A DNA stretch of 64,000 bases from Pseudonocardia terrae (GTDB lineage Bacteria; Actinomycetota; Actinomycetes; Mycobacteriales; Pseudonocardiaceae), in assembly GCF_021343995.1 (NCBI RefSeq), contig NZ_JAJTTE010000004.1:1-64000 (forward strand). Direction: 5' to 3'. The notes beneath the pieces are model-generated. The model did not search any database. It was not told where the DNA came from and saw only the letters and a list, made by a program, of their open reading frames with translations. Shown here one piece after another: positions 27,765 through 37,234 of this stretch. Each line of letters begins with the position of its first letter. Position 1 is the stretch's first letter. Both the position numbers and the translations under genes were made by a program.

Positions 27765-29057
27765 ATGCAGGTCGACGAACTGCTCAAGCCGTTCCCGCTC
27801 AAGGAGTTCCACCCGTTCCCCAAGGCCCTGCTGGGCCCGGGTGCGCACGAGATGATCGGGCCGGAGGCCCTGAAGCTCGGCTTCAAGAAGACGCTCGTGA
27901 TGACGTCCGGCCTCCGCGGCACGAACATCGTCAACAAGATCGTCGAGTCGATGAAGTACCACGGCCTCGAGGTCGTCGTGTACGACCAGGTCGAGTCGAA
28001 CCCCAAGGACTACAACGTCATGGACGCTGTGGGCCTCTACCAGCAGAACAACTGCGACTCGTTCGTCTCGATCGGCGGCGGTTCCTCGCACGACGCCTGC
28101 AAGGGCGCGCGCATCTCGGTGGCGCACGACGGCCGCAACGTCAACGAGTTCGAGGGCTTCAACAAGTCCGAGAACCCGCAGAACCCGCCGCACATCGCGG
28201 TCTCCACCACGGCCGGCACCGGCTCGGAGACCTCGTGGGCCTACGTCATCACCGACACCACGACGGACCCGGACAACCCCCACAAGTACGTCGCGTTCGA
28301 CGACGCCTCGGTCACCACCCTGGCGATCGACGACCCGGTCCTCTACTACGACTGCCCGATCGACTTCACCGCGCAGTGCGGGTTCGACGTGCTCGCGCAC
28401 GCCTCCGAGCCGTACGTGTCCCGGCTGAACTTCCAGCCCTCGCTGGGCAACGCGCTGCACGCGATCAAGCTGACCGCGCAGAGCCTGCGCGCCGCGGTGT
28501 GGAACGGCCAGGACCTGGCCGGACGCGAGGGCATGATGTACGCGCAGTACATCGCCGCCCAGGCGTTCAACTCCGGTGGTCTGGGGATCATCCACTCGAT
28601 CTCGCACGCGGTGTCGGCCTTCTACGACACCCACCACGGCCTGAACAACGCCATCGCGCTGCCGCGCGTGTGGGCGTTCAACATGCCGGTCTGCTACGAG
28701 CGCTTCGCCGACATCGCGGAGGCCATGGGCATCGACACCCACGGCATGACCAAGGTGCAGGCCGCGGAGGCCGCGCTGGCCGCCGCGATCCGGCTGCTGC
28801 GCGACGTGGGCATCCCGGAGCGGTTCATCGACGTCACACAGGACAGCTACTCGAAGAACCGGCTCGGCCAGGGTCCGACGAAGTACTACGAGAACGCCAA
28901 GGAGATCAAGGGCGACGCCGCCGACGTCGACCGGATCACCAACCACGTCCTCGGCGACGCGTGCACCCCCGGCAACCCCAAGGAGTGCACCTTCGAGACG
29001 GTCCGCCCGGTCGTCGACCACTGCATCAACGGCGACCTGGACGACCTGCTCAGCTGA
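27765..29057 (+). CDS. mno: NDMA-dependent methanol dehydrogenase (mycofactocin-linked)
   Basis: A 430-residue member of the iron-containing alcohol dehydrogenase (group III) family. In Amycolatopsis and mycobacteria this enzyme oxidises methanol and other primary alcohols with a tightly bound NAD(P)H that is recycled in vivo by mycofactocin and in vitro by the dye NDMA. The nucleotide motif SIGGGSSHDACKGARI is near residue 100, STTAGTGSETSWAY near 146, and metal-binding histidines lie in GLGIIHSISHAVSAFYDTHH near 270. The start MQVDELLKPFPLKEFHPFPK is characteristic. It lies just past the mft operon. A MoxR/VWA pair follows. Confidence 0.93.
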   Translation: MQVDELLKPFPLKEFHPFPKALLGPGAHEMIGPEALKLGFKKTLVMTSGLRGTNIVNKIVESMKYHGLEVVVYDQVESNPKDYNVMDAVGLYQQNNCDSFVSIGGGSSHDACKGARISVAHDGRNVNEFEGFNKSENPQNPPHIAVSTTAGTGSETSWAYVITDTTTDPDNPHKYVAFDDASVTTLAIDDPVLYYDCPIDFTAQCGFDVLAHASEPYVSRLNFQPSLGNALHAIKLTAQSLRAAVWNGQDLAGREGMMYAQYIAAQAFNSGGLGIIHSISHAVSAFYDTHHGLNNAIALPRVWAFNMPVCYERFADIAEAMGIDTHGMTKVQAAEAALAAAIRLLRDVGIPERFIDVTQDSYSKNRLGQGPTKYYENAKEIKGDAADVDRITNHVLGDACTPGNPKECTFETVRPVVDHCINGDLDDLLS

Positions 29058-29113
29058 CCCCGTGAGCGGCGGCCGCCCCGGCGGTCGTCGCTCCCGACAG
29101 CTCAGGGATCCGA

Positions 29114-29161
29114 CGGGCCCGCCACGTGAATCCGGCGCACACTGGATCCGTGGCGGGCCCG
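29114..29161 (+). terminator. terminator after the methanol dehydrogenase
   Basis: CGGGCCCGCCACG (29114-29126) pairs perfectly with CGTGGCGGGCCCG (29149-29161) around a 22-base loop. Confidence 0.6.
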
Positions 29162-29233
29162 CCCGCCTGGGCGCCTCCCTCACGTGCGCACGACCGCGGC
29201 TCGCCGGCGAGCCGCGCGGAAGGAGTTCCGGCC

Positions 29234-30454
29234 TTGACCAGCCTGTCCGACGGCCTCTCCGACGGCCCGCAGACCGATCCCGACCCGCCGTTCGAGTCCG
29301 TCGACGAGGTCGTGGCGGCGCTCCGCGACCAGGGTTACATCGCCGACACCCGGCTCGCCACGACCGTCTTCCTGCTCACCCGGCTGGACAAGCCGCTGCT
29401 GCTCGAGGGGCCCGCGGGCGTCGGCAAGACCGAGCTGGCCAAGATGCTCGCCGCCGCGACCGGCCGCCGGCTGCTGCGCCTGCAGTGCTACGAGGGCCAG
29501 GACGAGACCAAGGCCCTGTACGAGTGGGACTACGGCAAGCAGCTCATGTACACGCAGATCCTGCGCGAGAAGATCGGGCAGGTCGTCGAGGACGCCCCCG
29601 ACCTGGGCACCGCCGTGGAGCGGATCGGCGAGAACGAGAGCGTCTTCTTCTCGGAGCGCTTCCTCGCCCCGCGCCCGCTGCTGGAGGCGATCCGCTCCGA
29701 GCAGCCCGTCGTGCTGCTGATCGACGAGGTCGACCGGGCCGACGAGGCGCTGGAGGCCGTGCTGCTGGAGACCCTCGGCGAGTTCCAGATCTCGATCCCC
29801 GAGGTCGGCACGTTCTCCGCGAAGCAGCGCCCGTACGTGCTGCTGACCTCGAACAACACCCGTGACCTGGCCGCCGCGCTCAAGCGCCGCTGCCTGCACC
29901 TGTTCCTCGACTACCCCTCCGCCGAGCGCGAGCTGGAGATCGTCAGGTCCAAGAAGACCGGGCTGTCGGACTCCCTCGCCGAGGAGCTCGTCAACGTGGT
30001 CCGTGGGCTGCGCGAGCTGGAGCTGCGCAAGGCCCCGAGCATCTCCGAGACGATCGACTGGGCGCGCACCCTCGCCGTGCTGGGCGTGGACGAGCTCGAC
30101 TCGCAGATCCTCTCGGACACCGTGTCCGTCGTGGTCAAGTACGACAAGGACGTGACCAAGGCGCTCGACGCGCTGCCCCGGCTCGTCGACCCGAACGCCG
30201 TCGTCGAGGAGCACTCGCACGGGCACGGCCATGGACACGGGCACGGCCACGGCCACTCGCACGACGACGACGGCGGCCCGGACGGCAGCGAGATCCGGAC
30301 CGCGAAGGACACCGCGGGCCGGCACGGGGAGGGCGTCTACGGGACCCCGAACTACGCCAAGGGCACCGAGAAGGATGCCCCGGCGAAGACGCGCAACGTC
30401 ACCTCGGGGCAGGGCTCCCGCTCCTTCGGGCTGGGACGCAAGAGGGCGCTCTAG
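29234..30454 (+). CDS. MoxR-family AAA+ ATPase with histidine-rich tail (CoxD-like)
   Basis: A 406-residue MoxR-type AAA+ chaperone. Walker A GPAGVGKTELAK is near residue 59, Walker B VVLLIDEVDRADE near 158, and sensor motif LLTSNNTRDL near 205. Residues 327-345 contain an uninterrupted HGHGHGHGHGHGH tract, unusual for the family and able in principle to bind Zn or Ni. MoxR proteins work with VWA proteins to insert metals or cofactors into enzymes. The TTG start at 29234 is chosen from an AAGGAG site eight bases upstream. The VWA gene follows without a gap. Confidence 0.88.
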   Translation: MTSLSDGLSDGPQTDPDPPFESVDEVVAALRDQGYIADTRLATTVFLLTRLDKPLLLEGPAGVGKTELAKMLAAATGRRLLRLQCYEGQDETKALYEWDYGKQLMYTQILREKIGQVVEDAPDLGTAVERIGENESVFFSERFLAPRPLLEAIRSEQPVVLLIDEVDRADEALEAVLLETLGEFQISIPEVGTFSAKQRPYVLLTSNNTRDLAAALKRRCLHLFLDYPSAERELEIVRSKKTGLSDSLAEELVNVVRGLRELELRKAPSISETIDWARTLAVLGVDELDSQILSDTVSVVVKYDKDVTKALDALPRLVDPNAVVEEHSHGHGHGHGHGHGHSHDDDGGPDGSEIRTAKDTAGRHGEGVYGTPNYAKGTEKDAPAKTRNVTSGQGSRSFGLGRKRAL

Positions 30455-31996
30455 ATGGAGGCGTCGATCCACCGGTTCGTCCGGCTGCTGCGCATCCGCG
30501 GCGTACGGATCTCGGTCTCCGAGGCCGTCGACGCCATGCGGTGCGCCTCGCAGCCGGGTGTGCTGGCCGACAAGGGGGTGCTCAAGGAGGCGCTGCGCGT
30601 CGCCCTGGTGAAGGACCGGCGGGACGAGGCCACCTTCGACGAGGTCTTCGACCTGTTCTTCGCCCTGGTGAAGGTCGGCGAGCCGGAGACCCGGCACGGC
30701 CACGGGCACGGCCACGGCGACCTCTCCGACGAAGGCACGCTCGACGACTTCACCTTCTCCGAGGACCCGTCGGAGACCCCGCAGCAGGGCCACGAGCACG
30801 GCAAGCCCGTCGACATCCGGGACTACTTCGACCCCGAGGACCTGGCGCAGCAGTACAACCTGCACCAGGAGGCCAACAAGATCGACCTCGCCGCGATGAC
30901 CGAGGAGATCGTCTTCTCGAAGGACAACCAGGGCTCGCCGCTGTCGGAGGGCAACCGGGTCCAGATCGAGACGGACCGGCTCTCCGGCGCGGGGCTGCCC
31001 GGCGACATCTCGACGGCCACCGGGACCAAGGTCGACGCCGACCTCTCGGTCGCCGAGCAGGAGGCGCTGCTCGGCTGGCTGACCGCCGCGGAAGAGGACG
31101 TCGCGGGCTCCGAGGGGACCGAGGACGACGCGGCGGCGCTGCGCCGGCGCCTCGCCGGCGTCCTGCAGAACCTCCCGGAGGCGATCAAGGCGCACCTGGA
31201 GAAGCTGCTGGAGATCGAGCAGCGGATCATCGACGGGGGCGAGGGCGACGGCCGGGTGGCCGAGGTCGACCGGGCGTCGGAGACCGAGCGGATGCAGCTG
31301 GAGGACTCGCTGCGCCGGCTCGCGAAGACGCTGCACGGGGCGCTGACGCACCGCCGGCGGGTCTCGCCGCAGGGCCGGATCGACTCGGGCCGCACGATGC
31401 GCAGGAACATGCGCTTCGACGGCGTGCCGTTCACGCCGGTCACGGTGCGCCGGCAGGAGGACAAGCCGCGGCTCGTCGTCCTGGCCGACGTGTCGCTGTC
31501 CGTGCGGGCCACGGCCCGGTTCACGTTGCACCTGGTCCACGGCCTGCAGGACCTGTTCGGGCAGGTCCGCTCCTTCGCGTTCGTCGACGAGATCGCCGAG
31601 ATCACCGAGCTGTTCGCCGACCACCCCGTGGAGCACGCGCTCGGGCTGGTCTTCGGTGGGGACGTGGTCGACGTCGACGCCAACTCGAACTACGGGCTGG
31701 CCTTCGGCCGGTTCCTCGACGAGCACGGCTCGGCCGTCACCCGGCGGTCGACGGTGCTGATCCTCGGCGACGGGCGGGGCAACGGCAACGACCCGAACAT
31801 GGAGGCGTTCGTCGAGATCACCCGGCGGGCCCGGGAGACCATCTGGCTGACGCCCGAGCCCCGCTACTCGTGGGGGCTGGGCCGCTGCGACCTCCCGGAC
31901 TACGCCGAGTACTGCGACCGGGTCCGGGTCGTCCGCGACCTCACCGGCCTGGAGCAGACCACGAACGAGATGGCGGGCGAACTGATCGGCCGCTGA
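30455..31996 (+). CDS. VWA-domain protein (CoxE-like), partner of the MoxR ATPase
   Basis: A 513-residue protein with a C-terminal von Willebrand factor A domain of the CoxE/DUF58-like type. The MIDAS metal motif reads VLADVSLSVRATA near residue 342. The N-terminal part is helical, with a short HGHGHGHG tract near 80-88 that echoes the His tract of the MoxR partner. The ATG directly follows the TAG of the MoxR gene. Such pairs in cox and moxa loci mature metalloenzymes; here the likely client is the methanol dehydrogenase or one of the two molybdenum hydroxylases, which I cannot decide. Confidence 0.85.
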   Translation: MEASIHRFVRLLRIRGVRISVSEAVDAMRCASQPGVLADKGVLKEALRVALVKDRRDEATFDEVFDLFFALVKVGEPETRHGHGHGHGDLSDEGTLDDFTFSEDPSETPQQGHEHGKPVDIRDYFDPEDLAQQYNLHQEANKIDLAAMTEEIVFSKDNQGSPLSEGNRVQIETDRLSGAGLPGDISTATGTKVDADLSVAEQEALLGWLTAAEEDVAGSEGTEDDAAALRRRLAGVLQNLPEAIKAHLEKLLEIEQRIIDGGEGDGRVAEVDRASETERMQLEDSLRRLAKTLHGALTHRRRVSPQGRIDSGRTMRRNMRFDGVPFTPVTVRRQEDKPRLVVLADVSLSVRATARFTLHLVHGLQDLFGQVRSFAFVDEIAEITELFADHPVEHALGLVFGGDVVDVDANSNYGLAFGRFLDEHGSAVTRRSTVLILGDGRGNGNDPNMEAFVEITRRARETIWLTPEPRYSWGLGRCDLPDYAEYCDRVRVVRDLTGLEQTTNEMAGELIGR

Positions 31997-32001
31997 CGCT
32001 T

Positions 32002-32146
32002 GCACTATGGAACCATAATGCGCTCACAGCTCGAACAATTGCGCGTTATGGTTCCGTAGTGCGCTCAGGAGCTGATTCTGGACACGTTATGGTTCCGTAG
32101 TGCGTCTAGGACCGCCCCCTCTGGCGCATTATGGTTCCATACTGCG
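32002..32146. repeat. array of four 21-bp palindromic repeats spaced 41-42 bp
   Basis: Units at 32002-32022 (inverted), 32043-32063, 32084-32104 and 32126-32146 share the core TTATGGTTCCGTAGTGCG. The centre TATGGTTCCATA is palindromic. Starts are 41, 41 and 42 bases apart, giving non-identical spacers of about 20 bases. The array lies between the VWA stop and the decayed alcohol dehydrogenase; the latter's frame runs through it. Confidence 0.85.
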
Positions 32147-32895
32147 CTCAGAGGGGTGAGGACGACCTTTCCGATCGTGTGGCCCGATTCCAGTTGCGCG
32201 TGCGCCGCGCGCAGGTTCTCGCTGGTCAGGCCCTCGAAGGTGCGGGTGAGGGTGGTGCGGATCCGGCCCTCGTCGACCAGATCCGCCACAAGTCGAGCAG
32301 TCCGCGCTGGGTCGCGTCCGTCTTCTGGAACAGCGGCCGGGTGAACATCAGCTCCCAGTGCCAGGTGATGCTCTTGGACTTGAGCGGGAGCAGATCCATG
32401 CCCGGCGGCTCGTCGATCGCCACGATCTCGCCGCGCGGGGTGAGAAGTTCCGCGTAGGCCTCGACGTTCTTCCCCGAGACCGGCGAGAAGACGTACTGCA
32501 CGTCCGGCACCACCTTCCGCACCGACTCGACCAGTGCGTGGTGGTCCGCGATGTGGTCCGCGCCCATGCTGCGCGCGAACTCCGCGGACTCCTGGCGCGA
32601 CGCCGTGCCGATCACCTCGACACCGGTCAGCGCCTCGGCCAGCTGGGTCACCATCGCGCCGACCCCGCCGGCCGCCGAGACGACGAGCAGGCGCCCCGTG
32701 TCGGCAGGACCGAGCCGGAGGGCGTCGAACAGGGTCTCCCAGGCCGTGATCGTGGTCAGCGGCAGGGCGGCCGCCTCCGCCCAGTCGAGCGTGCGGGGGT
32801 TGCGGCCCACGACGTGCTCGTCGACCAGGGTCCGGGACCTCGTGCTCGATCTCCGTGAACGTGGAGGCGTCGATCGCGGTGGTGCGTGTGCTCAT
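32065..32895 (-). pseudogene. broken zinc-type (MDR) alcohol dehydrogenase / quinone oxidoreductase
   Basis: The gene begins MSTRTTAIDASTFTEIEHEV at 32895. After PDPG it jumps directly to TLVDEHVVGRNPRTLDWAEA in another frame, so about 90 residues of the catalytic N-terminal domain are missing near 32835. The Rossmann part (VVSAAGGVGAMVTQLAEAL) is intact. A one-base loss near 32290 then shifts the frame again, before DLVDEGRIRTTLTRTFEGL. The end, after GKVVLTPLS, is translated from the neighbouring palindromic repeat array and stops at 32065. It cannot make a working enzyme. Confidence 0.8.
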
Positions 32896-33072
32896 GGCCG
32901 CGACCGTAGGCGAGGGGCCGCCTTGCGCCGCGGGATCGAGGCGGACGAGCGCCCGCCCGTCCGGCAGCACCGCCCCCTCTCCGGTCGGAGGGTTCCGCGG
33001 TGTCCGCCGGACGGGATCGGCCCCGCGGCTGGCGTCCGCTCCCTAGCGTCGGGACCGACGAAGGGAGCCGCC

Positions 33073-33771
33073 ATGATCGGGCTCGCACGGCTGGACAACG
33101 ACCTGGCCGGCTGGCTGGACCGCACGCTCGTCGTGCCCGGGGTGCTGCCGCCGGAGCGGTTCGAGGAGGCCTTCGTCGCGATCGTCACCTCGGGGGCGCC
33201 GGACCCCGAGGACGCCTGGCTGGCCTTCTACCGCAACACCCTCGACGCCCTGCGCGGCGACCCGGAGCCGGGCGGCACCAACGCCCAGCTGAAGCCCGTC
33301 CACGAGCGGGCCGAGGAGCTGGCCGTCGGGAGCGTGCTGGAGCTGGGGTCGTGCTTCGGGTTCCTCGCGCTCCGGCTCGCCCAGGCCGGGCACGAGGTCA
33401 CCGCGACCGACCTCGTCCCCGGCACCGTCGGTCTGCTCGGGCGGATGGCCCCGCGGCTGGGGCTGGCCGTCGACACCCTGGTCGCCGACGCCCGCGACGT
33501 CCCCCTGCCCGACGGGCACGCCGACACGGTGCTGGCCGTGCACCTGCTCGAGCACCTGCCGGCCGAGGAGGGCAAGGCGGTGCTCGCCGAGGGGATCCGG
33601 CTGGCCCGGCGCCGGGTCGTCGTCGCGGTGCCCTTCGAGGACGAGCCGAACGAGACCTGGGGGCACGTGACGACCTTCGACGAGGCTGCCCTGCACGAGC
33701 TCGGCGCCACCACCGGGCTGCGGTACGAGGTCTCCGCGCACCACGGCGGGTGGTTGATCCTCGACCGTTGA
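33073..33771 (+). CDS. mftM: SAM-dependent methyltransferase, probable MftM
   Basis: A 232-residue class I methyltransferase. The SAM loop is VLELGSCFGFLALRLAQ near residue 92, followed by the acidic ATDLVPG near 112, VADARDVPLPDGHADTV near 140 and LLEHLPAEEG near 158. Length, the N-terminal helical extension and position near the mycofactocin genes and methanol dehydrogenase agree with MftM, which methylates a sugar of glycosylated mycofactocin in mycobacteria. The specific name is less certain than the enzyme class. The ATG at 33073 has an AGGGAG site. Confidence 0.6.
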   Translation: MIGLARLDNDLAGWLDRTLVVPGVLPPERFEEAFVAIVTSGAPDPEDAWLAFYRNTLDALRGDPEPGGTNAQLKPVHERAEELAVGSVLELGSCFGFLALRLAQAGHEVTATDLVPGTVGLLGRMAPRLGLAVDTLVADARDVPLPDGHADTVLAVHLLEHLPAEEGKAVLAEGIRLARRRVVVAVPFEDEPNETWGHVTTFDEAALHELGATTGLRYEVSAHHGGWLILDR

Positions 33772-33847
33772 CGGCGCCCGCCCCCGGACGGTTCCATCGG
33801 GGAACGGCCGGGGTCCCGCGGCCGCCTCGACGAGGAGGACCGTGACC

Positions 33848-34414
33848 ATGGGCGCCCTCAACTCCGAGTTCCGGCTCGGCGGCATCAACCACCTCGCGCT
33901 CGTCTGCTCGGACATGGCGCGCACGATCGACTTCTACTCCGGCGTGCTGGGCATGCCGCTGATCAAGACCATCGAGCTGCCCGGCGGCGGCCAGCACTTC
34001 TTCTTCGACTGCGGCGGCGGGGACTGCCTGGCCTTCTTCTGGTTCCCGGACGCGCCGGACGGCGTGCCGGGCATCTCCGCCCCGGCGGCCAAGCCGGGCG
34101 AGGGCGACCTGGCCAGCGCCACCGGCTCGATGAACCACGTGGCCTTCCACGTCCCCGTGCAGGAGTTCGAGGAGTACCGGCGCCGGCTCGCGGCCAAGGG
34201 GGTCGACGTCAGCCCGATCCTCGACCACGACGACAGCCCGAGCACGGTGGCGCGGGCGTTCCACCCCGGCGTGTTCGTGCGGTCGTTCTACTTCTCCGGC
34301 CCCGACGGCGAGCTGCTGGAGTTCGCCTGCTGGACCCGCTCGTTCGGGCCCGACGACGTGAAGCACGCTCCGCGGACCGCCGCCGACCGGCGCGTGCCGA
34401 CGGCGACCGCCTGA
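33848..34414 (+). CDS. VOC-family (glyoxalase/dioxygenase fold) protein
   Basis: A 188-residue vicinal-oxygen-chelate protein. The first beta-alpha-beta module starts GGINHLALVCSDMARTIDFY and the second SMNHVAFHVPVQEFEEYRRR; the end FSGPDGELLEFACW supplies the usual final metal ligand (Glu). Ligands His (INHLAL), His (MNHVAF) and Glu are present, so a metal-dependent lyase or dioxygenase is likely. The ATG at 33848 is preferred over GTG 33842 because of its spacing from GAGGAGG. It is coupled to the next gene by a TGATG overlap. Substrate unknown. Confidence 0.82.
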   Translation: MGALNSEFRLGGINHLALVCSDMARTIDFYSGVLGMPLIKTIELPGGGQHFFFDCGGGDCLAFFWFPDAPDGVPGISAPAAKPGEGDLASATGSMNHVAFHVPVQEFEEYRRRLAAKGVDVSPILDHDDSPSTVARAFHPGVFVRSFYFSGPDGELLEFACWTRSFGPDDVKHAPRTAADRRVPTATA

Positions 34415-35016
34415 TGCCGCGGCTGCGCCAGGTCCCGCGCGCGGAGGTCACCGACCCCCGCATCCTCCAGTTCTACGACCGGCTCTTCGGCCCGGACCGC
34501 GACCCGGTGGCCGAGCCCGGCACCGCCACCGGCACGCCCGGCGACTGGTGGACCGTGTTCGCGCTGTCCCCCGACACGTTCCGGCACGCCGTCGACGGGT
34601 TCGCCCTCTACCGCGGCGCGCGGCTCGACCCGGTGCTGCGCGAGCTCGCCCAGTGCCGGGCGGGCTGGGCGCGGGGCAGCTCGTTCGTGTTCTCCCAGCA
34701 CTGCAAGGCCCTGCGGGATCTCGGCGTCTCCGAGGAGCGCATCGCGGCGGTCCCGGCCTGGGCCGCCGCGGACTGCTGGAGCCCGGTGGAGCGGGCGGTC
34801 CTGGCGTACACCGACGCCCTGGTGCTCGACGGCGGCCGGGTACCCGACGGTGTCGTCGAGGCCCTGCGCGCGGGCGGCCTCGACGACGAGCAGATCCTCC
34901 TGCTGACCTACGTCACCTGCCTGTACGAGATGCACGCGACGATCAGCCGGGCGCTGCGCCTGGAGTACGACGACCGCGCGGAGCCCGTCACCGAGGTCCC
35001 CGCACCCGGCGCGTAG
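34414..35016 (+). CDS. carboxymuconolactone decarboxylase-family protein
   Basis: A 200-residue all-helical protein of the CMD/AhpD-like family. The N-terminal part is PRLRQVPRAEVTDPRILQFY, and the core is LREL AQCRAG...SFVFSQHCKALRDLG near residues 70-100. AhpD enzymes use a CxxC pair near this histidine; here the CxxC pair is not present (one Cys at QHC), so a peroxidase role is doubtful. It overlaps the VOC gene by one base (TGATG), suggesting one pathway, possibly breakdown of an aromatic or lactone compound. Confidence 0.75.
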   Translation: MPRLRQVPRAEVTDPRILQFYDRLFGPDRDPVAEPGTATGTPGDWWTVFALSPDTFRHAVDGFALYRGARLDPVLRELAQCRAGWARGSSFVFSQHCKALRDLGVSEERIAAVPAWAAADCWSPVERAVLAYTDALVLDGGRVPDGVVEALRAGGLDDEQILLLTYVTCLYEMHATISRALRLEYDDRAEPVTEVPAPGA

Positions 35017-35021
35017 CGGCA

Positions 35022-35053
35022 CCGGGCGCCGGCCCCGGAGCGCCGGCGCCCGG
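35022..35053. terminator. bidirectional terminator
   Basis: CCGGGCGCCGG (35022-35032) pairs with CCGGCGCCCGG (35043-35053), between the convergent CMD-family and ABM-like genes. Confidence 0.7.
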
Positions 35054-35061
35054 AACCCGCG

Positions 35062-35682
35062 TCACACCAGCTCGGGCACCCGCAGGTGGGCCAGGGCGAG
35101 CTCGAACTCCCGCACCTCGAGCACCTCCCCGCCGATCTCCTGCATGGCGTTGTCCCGGAAGCGGGCGGCCCGGTCCCGGAGCGTGGCCATCGCGTCGTAG
35201 CTGTCGAAGGTCACCGACGAGACCGAGAGCCCCTCGTCGCGGTCGAGCAGCATGCTGGCGCTGCAGAAGCCGTCCCACTGCTCCATCTCCGGGAGCATCG
35301 TCGCCTTGTAGAACCCGACGGCCCGGTCCAGCGTCGCCGGGTCGGACCGCACCCAGCTCACCCGCACGCACGCGCCGGGCGCGGAGGTGTGGTTGCGGTG
35401 CAGGACGGCGAGCTCCCACTCGTCGACCTGCGCGGTGCCACCGAGGGCGTCGGCCGCCCGGTCCCGCATCGGGCGGACGACCCCCGCGGAGGCCTCCATC
35501 GCCTCGTGGGAGTCCCAGGCGGTCGTCGCGATGCAGCGGCCGGACTCGCGGTCGGCCAGCATCGACATGCCGATGCACCCCGGCATGTCGAGCACCGCGG
35601 GCATGATCTCGTCGCGGATCAGCGCGATGCCGCGGTCCATGCTCTCCCGATGGGCCAGGATGGTGGTCGAACGTGCGTACAC
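35062..35682 (-). CDS. double ABM-like dimeric alpha/beta-barrel protein
   Basis: A 206-residue protein made of two similar ferredoxin-like halves, about residues 1-100 and 105-200, of the antibiotic-biosynthesis-monooxygenase type. Each half has a MLPEM/IMPAVLDMPG-like helix followed by CxGMSMLADRESG or FCSASMLLDRDEG. Such domains occur in small monooxygenases, heme-degrading enzymes and stress proteins. The GTG at 35682 has an AAGGAGG site six bases upstream. Function unknown. Confidence 0.7.
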   Translation of the reverse strand: MYARSTTILAHRESMDRGIALIRDEIMPAVLDMPGCIGMSMLADRESGRCIATTAWDSHEAMEASAGVVRPMRDRAADALGGTAQVDEWELAVLHRNHTSAPGACVRVSWVRSDPATLDRAVGFYKATMLPEMEQWDGFCSASMLLDRDEGLSVSSVTFDSYDAMATLRDRAARFRDNAMQEIGGEVLEVREFELALAHLRVPELV

Positions 35683-35800
35683 GGCCCACCTCCTTCCGGT
35701 CGGGGCGGCGCCCCGGCGGCGCCGCCGGACGCCGGACAGGATCCTCGCGCCCGGTCCCGCGCACCATGGACCAACGCCCCGTGCCGGACCCCCGGGAACG

Positions 35801-35840
35801 CCGACGTCCCGGCCCCGCGGACGGGGAACCGGGACGTCGG
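35801..35840 (-). terminator. terminator after Mo hydroxylase cluster 2
   Basis: CCGACGTCCCGG (35801-35812) pairs perfectly with CCGGGACGTCGG (35829-35840), just after the CoxM-like stop codon. Confidence 0.75.
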
Positions 35841-35861
35841 GAAGGAGGAACAGGTGCGGAC

Positions 35862-36685
35862 TCAGCCCGCGGCGGTCTGCAGGGCCCGCCGGGTCAGCAC
35901 CGTCACCAGGTGGCGGCGGTACTCGGGGGTGCCGGCGTTGTCGGCCGGGGGCTCGGTGCCCTCGGCGGCGAGCGCGGCCGCCTCCTCGATGCTCTTGCCC
36001 TCGGCCAGCGCGGCTTCGGTGGCCTTCGCCCGCAGCGGGGTCGAGCCCATGTTGACCAGCCCGATCCGGCGCGCGCCGTCCGGGGCGGTCACCACGGCCA
36101 CCGCCACGATCGCCCAGTCGTTGCTGCGCCGGGTGAACTTCTCGTAGGCCCACCCCGTGGCGCCGGTGCGCGGCACCCGGATCTCGACGAGCAGCTCGTC
36201 CGGCTCCTTCACCGAGGAGAACACCCCGGTGTAGAACTCGGTGATCGGGACCTTCCGCTCGCCCCGCGGGCTGCGCAGCACGATCGTGCCCTCGAGCGCC
36301 AGGATCGCGGCGGGCAGGTCGCCGGCCGGGTCGCCGTGGGCGAGCGCGCCGCCCAGGGTGCCGCGGTGGCGGACCTGCGGGTCGCCGACGGTCCGGGTGA
36401 CGGCCGGGAGCAGCGCGCACTCCTTCGCCAGCACGTCGGAGATGACGATGTCCCGGTAGCGGGTGCCCGCGCCGATGGCCACCTCGTCGCCGTCGACCCG
36501 GATGTAGTTGAGCTCGGCCAGCCGCCCGATGTCGATGACGATCTCGGGCGCGGCCAGGCGCAGCTTCATGACCGGGAGCAGCGAGTGCCCGCCGGCCAGC
36601 ACCGTGGCGTCCTCGCCGTGCTCGGCGAGCAGGGCCAGGGCCGCGTCGAGCGACTCCGGGCGCTGGTAGTCGAAGCCGACGGGGA

Positions 36686-36689
<4 letters not shown>
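35862..36689 (-). CDS. CoxM-like FAD-binding subunit (cluster 2)
   Basis: The 275-residue FAD subunit of a second molybdenum hydroxylase. FAD loops are [18 protein letters not shown] near residue 29 and [17 protein letters not shown] near 103. It differs clearly from the cluster 1 paralogue in sequence. The GTG start overlaps the stop codon of the 2Fe-2S gene (GTGA). Confidence 0.9.

Positions 36690-37230
<541 letters not shown>

Positions 37231-37234
<4 letters not shown>

Noticed and set aside
29180..32005. 941-residue open frame antisense to the MoxR/VWA genes
   Set aside because: No domain is recognised; the sense strand has AAA+ and VWA motifs in order.
32002..32146. CRISPR array
   Set aside because: The repeats are 21 bp, not identical, one is inverted, spacers are only about 20 bp, and no cas gene is present.
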